Shown in pieces: positions 1 to 12,000 of a stretch of 64,000 nucleotides of DNA (position 1 is its first letter; the number at the start of each line of letters is the position of its first letter). Location of the stretch: assembly GCF_025061645.1 (NCBI RefSeq), contig NZ_JANYMP010000033.1, positions 32,154 to 96,153 on the forward strand, written 5' to 3'. The stretch is from Umezawaea endophytica (GTDB lineage: Bacteria > Actinomycetota > Actinomycetes > Mycobacteriales > Pseudonocardiaceae). The notes beneath the pieces were generated by a model, which saw nothing but the letters and a program-made list of their open reading frames with translations, was not told where the DNA came from and did not search any database. Both the position numbers and the translations under genes were made by a program.

Positions 1-3000
1 CGACCCGGATCGCGATCTCCGCCAGCGCCGCGCCGGGCACGACGGCCGCGCCCAGCAGGACGTGGTCGGCGAGCCACGGCTGCGCGGCCAGCGACAGCCG
101 CGCGGTGACCAGGTGGGAGTCACCGCCCGCCAGGGACACGCCCGCGCCGAGCAGCGGGTGGGCCAGGTCGACCAGTCCGGCCCCGGACACGTCACCGGTG
201 GTCGTGGTGGGTCCGTCGGGCCAGTACCGCTCGTGCTGGAACGGGTAGGTGGGCAGGTCGATCCGGGTGCCGCCGGACAGGCGCGTCCACGCCACGGCGA
301 CACCGCCGACCCACGCGCGGGCGAAGGATTCGAGCACGCGCGCCAGTCCGCCTTCGTCACGCCGGAGGGTGCCGGTCACCGCGACCTCGCGGCCCAGCCC
401 GAACGCGGTCTCCTCGATGCCGGGCACCAGGACCGGGTGCGGGCTCGGTTCGACGAACACGCCGTACCCGTCACCGATCAGCGCGTCCACGGCGTCGGCC
501 AGCCGAACCCGTTCCCGCAGGTTCCGGAACCAGTAGTCGCCGTCGGCGACGGCATCGCGCACCCAGTCGCCGGACACCGTCGAGCGCCAGGGGACGCCGG
601 GCACGAGCGGCTCCACGTCCCGCAGCAGGTCCGCCAGCTCGTCGCGGATCTCCTCCACCACGGCGGAGTGCGAGGCGTAGTCCACCGCGATCCGCCGGAC
701 CCTCGTCGAGCCGCACCGGGCGACGAACTCCTCCAGCGCGGCCGTCTCGCCGGACACCACGACGGAGGTCGGCCCGTTGACCGCCGCGATCGACACCCCG
801 TCACCCAGGAGCGCCTCGACCTCGGCCAGCGGGGCGGCCACCGACACCATGCCGCCACGACCGGCCAACTTGCCGATCGCCTTGCTCCGCAACGCGACGA
901 CCCGAGCACCGTCCTCAAGGGACAACGCACCCGCCACCACGGCCGCCGCGATCTCACCCTGCGAATGACCCACCACGGCCGACGGCTCGACACCCGCCGA
1001 ACGCCAGACCGCGGCCAGCGACACCATCACCGCCCACAGCACCGGCTGCACGACATCCACCCTCAACAACAGGGCTTCATCCGCCAACGCCTCACGCAAA
1101 GACCAGTCCACGAACGGCCGCAAAGCCTCCTCGCACTCGCCCATCCGCTCCGCGAACACCGGCGAGGACGCCAGCAGTTCAACCCCCATGCCGACCCATT
1201 GCGAACCCTGACCGGGGAACACGAACACCACCCGGCCGTCGGACTTCACCGAACCGCTCACCACGCCCGCCCCGAGACCACCCGCGGCGATCGACTCGAT
1301 CCCGGCAGGCAGGTCACCCCCGACCACCACGGCCCGGTGGGCGAACGCCGTCCGTCCGGCGAGGGCCAGGCCGACACCGGCGGGGTCCGCGTCGTCGAGC
1401 GCGGCGAGCCGGGCCGCCTGCGCGCGCAGGGCGGGAGCGGTCTTGGCGGACAGCACCCACGGCACCACGGCGGGCACCGGAGCGGCGGGCTCCTCCTCGA
1501 CGGCAGGAGCCTCCTCGATGATGAGGTGCGCGTTCGTCCCGCTGATGCCGAACGCCGACACGCCCGCCCGGCGCGGACGCCCCGACCGCGGCCAGGCCAC
1601 CGGCTCGGTCAGCAGCGACACCGCGCCCGCCGACCAGTCCACCTCGGACGTCGGCTCGTCCACGTGCAGCGTGCGCGGCAGGACGCCGTGCTTCAGGGAC
1701 AGCACCACCTTCAGCACGCCCGCCACACCGGCCGCGAGCTGCGCGTGGCCGATGTTCGACTTCACCGACCCCAGCCACAGCGGGTCGCCGGCGCGGTCCC
1801 GGCCGTAGGCGGCGAGGAGCGCGTCCGCCTCGATCGGGTCGCCCAGTGTCGTGCCGGTGCCGTGCGCCTCGACCGCGTCCACGTCGTCCGCGCTCAGCCC
1901 GGCCGCGGCCAGCGCCTGGCCGATGACCCGGCGCTGCGCGAGCCCGCTGGGCGCGGTCAGGCCGTTGGACGCACCGTCGGAGTTCACCGCGGACCCCCGC
2001 ACCACGGCCAGGACCCGGTGCCCGAGCCGCTGGGCGTCGGAGAGGCGTTCGAGCAGCACCATCCCGACGCCCTCGGACATGCTCATGCCGTCGGCGGCAC
2101 TGGCGAACGGCTTGCACACGCCGTCCGGCGCGAGCCCGCGCGTCTGGCTGAAGCCGACGAACCCGGCCGGGTTCGCCATGATCGTGACGCCGCCCGCGAG
2201 CGCGAGGGTGCACTCGCCGCCTCGCAGCGACTGGGCGGCCAGGTGGATGGCGACCAGCGACGACGAGCACGCGGTGTCGATCGTCATGGCCGGACCTTCG
2301 AGCCCGAGCGCGTAGGAGACGCGGCCGGACGCGACGCTGCCGGAGCCGCCGGTCACGGAGTGGCTGTCCACCTCGTCGGAGCCGGGGCGCGGGGTGTAGC
2401 CGTTGACCGCGCAGCCGACGAACACGCCGGTCCGCGTGCCCCGGCAGGACGCCGGGTCGATGCCCGCGCTCTCGATGACCTCCCACGACGTTTCCAGCAG
2501 CAGCCGCTGCTGCGGGTCCATGGCCAGGGCCTCGCGCGGCGAGATGCCGAAGAAGTCCGCGTCGAAGTCGCCCGCGTCGCGCAGGAACCCACCGCGGTTG
2601 GTGGACGACTTGCCCGGCACCGCGGGTTCCGGGTCGTGCAGGCCGTCGAGCGCCCAGCCGCGGTCCGTCGGCCAGTCGGTGATCACGTCGCGGCCCTCGG
2701 CCAGCACGGCCCACAGGTCGTCGGGCGTGCGGACACCGCCGGGGAACCGGCCGCTGATCCCGACGATCGCGATCGGCTCGTCCACGGCGATCGGGGCGGC
2801 CTGCTCCTCGGTCGCCCCCTGCTCGCCGAGCAGCAGTTCACGCAGGTGGCGGGCCAGTTCGTGGACCGTGGGGTAGTCGAACACCACGGCGGCGGGCAGC
2901 CGGAGCCCGGTGAGCGCGGCGAGCCGGTTGCGCAGGTCAACGGCGGTGAGCGACTCGAACCCGAGGTCGCGGAACGCGCGGGACGGGTCGAGGTCGCCGT

Positions 3001-6000
3001 CGACGTGGCCGAGCACCTCGGCGGCCTGGGCTCGGACGAGGTCGTGCAGCACGCGGTCGGCCTCGGCGGTGCTCACCCCGGCGAGGCGGCGGACCAGGTC
3101 GGACTCGCCGACCGGCGGCGCGGGGTCCTCCGCCGAGACCTCCGGGATCTCGGCGAACAGCGGGGCCGGGCGGGCGGAGGTGAACACGTCGGCGAACCGC
3201 GACCAGTCCACGTCCGCGACCGCAAGCACGGTCTCGTCGTCGTCCAGGCACCGCCGCAGCGCGCTCACGGCGACCTCGGGGTCGAGGAACGGCAGGCCAC
3301 GTCCGCGCAGGCGGGCCAGGTCCAGGCCGCCCGGCAGGACGAGGTCGTCGGTGAAGCCCGGCGAGTCCCACACGCCCCAGGCGATGGACGTGGCCGCCAG
3401 GCCTCGGGCCCGGCGGTGTTGGGCGAACGCGTCCAGGTAGGCGTTGGCGGCGGCGTACGCGCCGTGGTCGCCGCTGCCCCACACGCCCGCGATGGACGAG
3501 AACAGCACGAACGCGTCGAGGTCGGTGTCCGCGAGCGCGGCGGCGAGGTGCTCGGCGCCCCTGGCCTTGGCGTCGAAGACGCGGGCGAGGTCGCCGAGCG
3601 GTGTGGTGGCCAGCGACCCCAGTTCCATCGCGGCGGCGGCGTGCACGACCGCGCGGACCGGCGTGCCCTCGTCCGCCAGGCGGCGCACCAGCGCGGCCAC
3701 GGCGACCGGGTCGGCGACGTCGCAGACGGCGGCGGTGAGCCGCACGCCGGGCAGGTCGAGGTCGAGTTCCGTCCCGCGACGGCTGGGCAGCACGACGTGG
3801 ACCGCGCCCACGGCCGCCAGCCAGCGCACGACGTGCGGGCCGACCGCGCCGGTGCCGCCGGTGACCAGCACCGTGCCGGTCGGGCGCCACGTCCGCCGCT
3901 TCGTGGAGGTGGCCGACGCCCGCACCAGCCGGCGGACCAGGACACCCCGCTCACGCACGGCCACCTGGTCTTCGTCGCCCGCGGTGAGGGCTTGGGCGAG
4001 GAGCGCGGGAGCGCAGTCGGCGGGCACGTCGACCAGTCCGCCCCACGACCGCGGGTGCTCCAGCGCGGCGACGCGACCGATGCCCCACACGGCGGCAGCG
4101 GCCGGGTCGACGTCCTCCGAACCCTGCGCCACGGCGTTCCGGGTGACCGTCCACAGCGGGCCTTCGACGCCGGCGTCCAGGAGTGCTTGCAGCAGGAGGG
4201 TGGTCAGCGCGAGCCCGGACGGCAGCGCCGGGTGCTCGGGGTGGTGGCCGTCGGTGAACGCGAGCAGCGAGAGCACGCCCGCCACCGGCTCGTCCGCCGC
4301 GATCGTCAGCAGGCCTGCCAGCGCGGCCCGGTCCGGGAAGCCGTCGACCTCGACGACCACGGGGGTGTCGAAGGCGTCGAGCGTCCAGGAGGCGTCCACC
4401 CCGGCGGGCACGACGACCAGCCACGTGCCGGTGACGGGGGCGGTCGGCCGCGCGGGCAGCGGGCGCCACGCCTCGCGGTAGCGCCAGCCGTCGACGATCG
4501 ACGACTGCCTGGTCCGCCTGCGCCACGTCGACAGCGCCTTCAGCGCTGGGGCGAACGTGTCGGCGGAGGTGTCGAGGGTGTCGGTCAGCGCGTCGAGGTC
4601 CTCGCGGTCGACGGCGTGCCAGAACGCGTCGTCGACCGGGTCGGCCACGGGGGTGGTGCGCAGCCAGAAGTGCTTGTGCTCGAACGGGTAGGTGGGCAGC
4701 TCGACGCGCCTGCCGAGGCCGCCGAACACGCTCGTCCAGTCCACGGCGACGCCGTGCGCCCAGGCCCGCGCGGCGGCTTCCAGCAGCCGGTCCCGGCCGC
4801 CCTCGTCACGGCGGAGCGTGCCGGTCACCGCGACCTCGCGGCCCAGCCCGAACGCGGTCTCCTCGATGCCGGACACCAGCACCGGGTGCGGGCTCGGCTC
4901 GACGAACACGCCGAACCCGTCACCGACCAGGCTCTGCACGACGTGGTCGAGCCGCACCTGTTCCCGCAGGTTGCGGTACCAGTAGTCGCCGTCGGCGGTC
5001 GCGTCCCGCACCCAGTCGCCGGTCACCGTCGAGCGCCACGCGACCGTCGGCACCCGTGGCGCCACGTCCCGCAGCAGGTCGGCCAGCTCGTCGCGGATCT
5101 CCTCCACCATGACCGAGTGGGAGGCGTAGTCCACCGCGATCCGCCGCACCCTCGCCGAGCCGCAGCGGGCGACGAACTCGTCCAACGCGGCCGTCTCGCC
5201 GGACACCACGACGGACGTCGGCCCGTTGACCGCCGCGATCGACACGCCTTCGGCGAGCAGCGCCTCGACCTCGGCGACCGACGCCGAGACCGACACCATC
5301 CCGCCTCGCCCGGCCAGCCGACCGATCGCCTTGCTGCGCAACGCGACGACCCGAGCACCGTCCTCCAGCGACAACGCACCCGCCACCACGGCCGCCGCGA
5401 TCTCGCCCTGCGAATGCCCCACGACAACGGACGGTTCGACCCCGACCGAACGCCAGACCCCGGCCAGCGACACCATCACCGCCCACAACACCGGCTGCAC
5501 GACGTCCACCCGCAGCAACAGGGCTTCATCCGCCAACGCCTCGCGCAGCGACCAGTCCACGAACGGCGACAGCGCCTGTTCGCACTCGGCCATCCGCTCC
5601 GCGAACACGGCCGAGGTCTCCAGCAGCTCGACACCCATGCCGACCCACTGCGACCCCTGACCGGGGAACACGAACACCACCCGGCCGTCGGTCCTGGCCG
5701 TGCCGCTCACCACGCCCGTCCCGAGGCCACCCGCGGCGATCGACTCGATCCCGGCCAGCAGCTCGTCCCGGTCGCGGCCGACCACGACCGCGCGGTGCGC
5801 GAACGCCGTCCGCCCGGCCGCCAGCGAGAGGCCGATGTCGGCGGTGCTCGCGTCGCCGGACCAGTCGGCCAGGTTCCGCGCCTGCGCCCGCAGACCGTAG
5901 GCGCTGCGGGCGGACAGCACCCACGGCAGCACGCCGGTCACGGCGGCGGGTTCGTCGGCGGCCGGTGGTTCCTCGATGATCACGTGCGCGTTGGTGCCGC

Positions 6001-9000
6001 TGATCCCGAACGACGACACGCCCGCCCGTCGCGGCCGGTCCGTGCGCGGCCACGCCACCGGCTCGGCCAGCAGCGACACCGCGCCCGCCGACCAGTCCAC
6101 CTCGGAGGACGGCTCGTCCACGTGCAGCGTGCGCGGCAGTTCCCCGTGCCGCAGGGCGAGCACCACCTTGAGCACGCCCGCGACCCCCGCGGCGGCCTGG
6201 GTGTGGCCGATGTTCGACTTGACCGACCCCAGCCACAGCGGGTCGCCCACGCGGTCCTGGCCATAGGTGGCCAGCAGCGCGCCCGCCTCGATCGGGTCGC
6301 CGAGCCGGGTGCCGGTGCCGTGCGCCTCCACGGCGTCCACATCGCTCGCCGACAGCCCGGAGGCGGCCAGCGCCTGCCGGATCACGCGTTCCTGCGACGG
6401 CCCGTTCGGCGCGGTCAGCCCATTGGACGCGCCGTCCTGGTTGACCGCGCTGCCGCGCACGACCGCCAGCACCTGGTGGCCCAGGCGGCGGGCGTCGGAG
6501 AGGCGTTGCAGCAGGACCACGCCGACGCCCTCGGCGACGCCGAAGCCGTCCGCCCGGTCGCTGAACGCCTTGCTCCGGCCGTCGGCGGCGAGACCGCCCT
6601 TCTGGCCGAACTCCAGCAGCCCGTCGGGGGCGGCCAGGACCGTCGAGCCACCGGCGACGGCGAGCGTGCACTCACCGTTGCGCAGCGCTTGGGCGGCGAG
6701 GTGGATCGCCACTAGAGACGACGAGCACGCCGTGTCCACGGTGACCGCCGGGCCCTCGAACCCGAGCGCGTAGGAGATGCGGCCGGACGCGACGCTGCCG
6801 GAGTTGCCGGTGGCGACGAACCCGGCGGCGGCCTCGTCCGAGCGGGCCACCAGCATCAGGTAGTCGTGGCTGCTCAGACCGATGAACACGCCGGTCGACG
6901 AGCCGCGCAGGCCAGCCGGGTCGATGCCCGCGCGCTCCAGCGCCTCCCACGACGTCTCCAGCAGCAGCCGCTGCTGCGGGTCCATCGCCAGCGCCTCGCG
7001 CGGCGAGATGCCGAAGAAGTCCGCGTCGAAGCCCGCCGCGTCCGCCAGGAAGGCGCCTTCGGCGACCTGGTGGTCGGCCACCAGGTCGGAGCCCGCGTAG
7101 AGCGCGGCGAGGTCCCAGCCGCGGTCGGCGGGCGGCGGGCCGACCGCGTCGGCCCCGGCGCGCAGGAGGTCCCACAGCTCGGCGGGGGTGCTGACACCGC
7201 CGGGGAACCGGCAGCCCATGCCGACGATGACGACCGGGTCGTCGCCGGTCACGACGGGGGCCACCGGAGTCGTCACGCGCTCGGCCGCGCCCAGCGCGGT
7301 GGTGCGCAGGTGGGTGGCCAGCCGGATCGCCGAAGGGTGGTCGAACACCAGCGTGGCGGGCAGCCGCAGACCGGTGGCGGTGGCCAGGCGGTTGCGCAGC
7401 TCCACGGCGGTCAGCGAGTCGACGCCGAGGTCCCGGAATGCCGTGTCGGCGGGCACGGTGTCGGCCGAGGGGTGGCCCAGCACGACGGCCACGGTCGTCC
7501 GGACCAGGTCGGTCAGCAGCCGGTCGGCCTCCGGCGTGGTCAGTGCGGCGAGCTTCCGCGCGAACGCGGGCAGGTCGGACGCGGCGGCCCCGGTGCTGCG
7601 GCGGCGCTTCGCGGTGACCAGGCCGCGCAGCAGCGGCGGCACGTCGGCTTCGGCGCGGCCGGAGGTGTCCAGCGCGACGGCGACGACCAGCGCCTCGTCG
7701 AGTTCGGCGTCGAACAGGGCGAGCGCGTCGGCCGTGGACAGGGCTCCGACGCCGGAGCGGTGCATCCGGTCGAGGCCGGACGCACCGCCGCTGTCGCGCC
7801 ACAGCCCCCAGGCGATCGAGCGCGCGGGCAGGCCGCGGGCCCGGCGGTGCTGGGCGAGGCCGTCGAGGAACGCGTTGGCCGCCGCGTAGTTGGCCTGGCC
7901 GGGGCTGCCGAACACCGACGCCCCGGAGGAGAACAGCACGAACGCGGCCAGGTCCAGGTGCGCGGTGAGGTCGTGCAGGTGCCGGGCGCCGTCGGCCTTC
8001 GCCCGCAGGGCGACGTCCAGCCGCTCCGGGGTGAGGTCATCGATGAGCCCGTCGTCGAGGACGGCGGCGGTGTGCACCACGGCGGTCAGCGGGCGTTCGA
8101 CGGCGGCCAGCACGCGGGCGAGCGCGTCGCGGTCGGCCACGTCGCAGTCCGCGAGCACGACGTCCGCGCCCAGCGCGACCAGGTCGTCCCGCAGCTCGGT
8201 CGCGGCGGTCGCGGTGCGCGAGAGCAGCACGAGGTGCCGCACGCCGCGCTCGGCGACCAGGTGCCGGGCGACCAGCCCGGCGAGCGCTCCGGTGGCGCCG
8301 GTGACGAGCACCGAGCCCTCGGGGTCCCACGGTCGCGGCAGCCGCACGGCCACCTTGCCGACGTGCTTGGCCTGCCCGATGTGCCGCAGCGCCTCGAGCA
8401 GCCGGGTGATGTCCCAGGTCCGCAGCGGCAACGGCCGGAGCGCGCCCGACTCGAACAGCGCGAGCAGGTCCCGCAGCATCTCCTGGGTCCGTTCGGGCCC
8501 GGCCTCGCTGAGCCCGAACCCGCGGTACCGGACGCCGGGGTGGGTCTGGGCGACCTCGGCGGCGTCGCGGACGTCGGTCATGCCCAGCTCGACGAACCGG
8601 CCGCCGCGCGGCAGCAGCCGCAGCGACGCGTCCACGAAGTCACCGGCCAGCGCGTTGAGCACGACGTCCACTCCGCGACCGGCGGTGGCGTCCAGGAACC
8701 GCGGCTCGAACTCCAGGGTCCGCGAGGACGCCAGGCGCGTCTCGTCCAGGCCGGTCGCGGTCCACTTGGCGGGGCTCGCCGTGCCGTAGACCTCGGCACC
8801 GAGGTGCCGGGCGAGCTGGACGGCGGCCATGCCGACCCCACCCGCGGCGGCGTGCACCAGCACCGACTCGCCCGCCCGCAGACCGGCGACGTCGACGAGG
8901 CCGTAGTAGGCGGTGAGGAACACGGCGGGCACCGTCGCGGCTTGCTCGAACGACCAGTGCTCCGGCATCGGCGCGACCAGCCGCCGATCCACCACACCTG

Positions 9001-12000
9001 TGGTGCCGTAGGCGTGGAAAATGCCGAAAACCCGGTCTCCGGGAGCCAGGTCCGTGACGCCAGGACCGGTCTCGACGACCACGCCCGAGCCCTCCACGCC
9101 GAGCGGTCCCGCGGCCTCGGCGGGCATCATGCCCAGCGCGTTGAGGGCGTCGCGGAAGTTCACGCCCGCCGCGCGCACCGAGATCCGCACCTCGCCCTCG
9201 CCGGGCGGGACCTCCGGCTGCGCGGTGACGGCCAGGCTCTCCAGGGTGCCGCGGCCCGTGTGCTCGACCCGCCAGCTCCGCCGCTGTCCCGGTGGCACGA
9301 GCCGACCGCCCGCCGTCGCGCGGACCAGCCGCGGCACGAGCGCCGTGCCACCGCGGAGCGCGACCTGGGGTTCCGCCGAGCCCGCCACCGCGGCGGGCAC
9401 CTCCGCGGAGTCGACGTCGAGCAGCCCGAACCGGCCGGGGTGCTCCGACTGCGCCGACCGCACCAGCCCCCACAGCGGGGCCTGGTCCACGTCGACGTCG
9501 GCGCCCTCGGCGGTGGCCACGGCCCGGCGGGTCACCACGACCAGCCGGGACGCGGCGAACCGGTCGTCGGCCAGCCACGCCCGCACCGCGCCGAGCACCC
9601 GACCGAGCTGGTCGCGCAGGTCGCCGGTGGTCGGGGCCAGCAGGACGACCTCGGGCACCTCCACGACCTCGTCCAGGTCGGCGCACCGCCGCACTCCGGG
9701 CACGACGAGTCCGGCACCCACGACCACGACCGACCGGGTGTCCTCGACGGCGACCGGCGACCACTCGACGCGGAACAGCGAGTCCCGCACCACCGACCCG
9801 CCCACCGCGAGCTGATCGGCCGAGAACGGCCGGGCCACCAGCGAGTCGACCGACACGACGGGCGCGCCGGACTCGTCCACGGCCTCGATGGACACGGCCT
9901 CGGAGCCCGCGGCGCGGACGCGCACCCGCAGCACCGTCGCACCAGCGGCGTGCAGGGACACCCCGGACCAGGAGAACGGCAGCCGGAACCGGTCGTCGCC
10001 GTCGAAGAAGTCACCGAACGCGGTCGCCTGCACGGCGGCGTCCAGCAGCGCCGGGTGCAGGCCGAACTCACCGGCCTCGCCGACCAGGCCGTCGGGCAGC
10101 GCGACCTCGGCGAACACCTCGCCACCGGACCGCCACGCCGCCCGCAGCCCGCGGAAGGCGGGCCCGTAGGCGTGGTCGGTGCCCTCGGCGCGGGCGTAGT
10201 GCGCGGCCACGTCCACCGGCTCGGCGCCCGGTGGCGGCCACGCGCCGAACGGGACCGCCGGGGTGGGCTCGTCGGGGACCAGGACGCCGGACGCGTACCG
10301 GGTCCACGGCAGGTCGTCGGACGCGTCGTCGGGGCGGGCGTGGACGTGGACCGTGCGCGCGCCCGTGTCGTCCGGGGCCCCGGCCACGACCTGCACGGCC
10401 ATGCCGCCGCGCTCGGGCAGCAGCAGCGGCGCCTCCAGCACGAGCTCGTCGATCCGGCCGCAGCCGACCTGGTCACCGGCGCGGACGGCCAGTTCCAGGA
10501 ACGCGGTGCCGGGCAGCAGCACCGTGCCGCCGAGCGCGTGGTCGGCCAGCCACCCGTGGGTGCCGGTGGACAGCCGTCCGGTGAGCAGGAGGCCGTCCTG
10601 CTCGGCCAGCGCGAGGACCGCGCCGAGCAGCGGGTGGTCGGCGGTGGCCTGCCCCACCGAGCGGACGTCGCCCGAGGTGCGGGCGGACTCCAGCCAGTAG
10701 CGCCTCCGCTGGAACGGGTAGGTCGGCAGCTCGACGTGACGGCCACCGGTGAGGAGCCGCGTCCAGTCCACCGGGCCGCGCCGCACGTGCAGCTCAGCCA
10801 GCGACTTGAGGATCCGGTCCGCGCCGCCGTCGTCGCGGCGCAGCGAGCCGACGGCGACCGCGTCGCCTCCCGCGTCCTCGGCGATCTCGACGAGCGCCGA
10901 GACCAGCGCGGGGTGCGGGCTGCACTCGATGAACAGGTCGTGCCCGTCGGCCAGCACCCGTCGGACGGTGCCGACGAAGTCGACCGGGCGGCGGGCGTTC
11001 TCGAACCAGTAGTCGGCGTCCAGCGCGGTGCCGGGCGTCGGCTCGGTGGTCACCGTGGAGTAGAACCGCACGTCACCGTCGGCCGGGCGCAGTGCCGACA
11101 GGGCGTTCAGCAGCGGTCCGCGCACCGGTTCGACCTGCGGGCTGTGGGTGGCGCCGCTGGCCGGGACGACCCTGGCCCGCTCCCCCGCGGCCTTCCAGCC
11201 CGCGACCAGCGCGGTGACCGCCTCGGTCTCGCCGGAGACGGACGTGGCGGTCGGGCCGTTGACGCCGGACACCACGACCCGGTCGCCCCAGGGCGCCAGG
11301 TCGGCGCGCACCCGCTCGGCGGGCAGCGCGACGACGGCGATGACGCCCTTGCCGACCAGTTCCGCCGCGAGCAGCGTGCTGCGGAGCACGAGCATCCGGG
11401 CGGCGTCGGCCAGCGGCAGCGCGCCCGCGACCACGGCCGCGGCGACCTCACCCTGTGAGTGGCCGACCACGGCCGCCGGTTCGACACCGCAGGAGCGCCA
11501 CAGCGCGGCCAGCGACACCATCACCGAGAACAGCACCGGCTGCACGACCGTGGTGTGGTCGAGCTTCGGGGCGCCCTCGACCTCGTCGAGCACGTCGAGC
11601 ACCGACCAGCCGGTGTGCGGGCGGAACGCCGCGTCGCACTCGCGCAGCCTGGCCGCGAACACCGGGTGCGCCGCGGCCAGGTCACGGCCCATGCCGACCC
11701 ACTCGGAGCCCTGGCCGGGGAACACGAACACCGGCTTGCCCGCCGCGGCGGCGGGGCCGTGGTCGGTGACCTCGGCGAGTCCGCGCAGCAGGTCGTCCCG
11801 GTCCGCGCCGACGACCACGGCGCGGTGGGCGAACAGCGCCCGGCCGGTCGTGAGGGTGAACGCGACGTCCGCCGGAACCAGGTCAGGGTGCTGCTCGACG
11901 TGCTGGCGCAGGGCGTCGGCCTGCGCCAGCAGTGCGTCGGGGGTGCGGGCGGACAGGGGGAACGCGAGCAGGTCCGGAGCCGCGGACGGGACTCGGGCGG

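Noticed and set aside
62..6715. Very long open frames on the plus strand opposite the PKS genes (also 6866-11458, 23164-31755, 40596-49628)
   Set aside because: They are antisense shadows of high-GC PKS codons: low-complexity Arg/Gly/His-rich translations, no domains, and real KS/AT/KR motifs are read on the minus strand.
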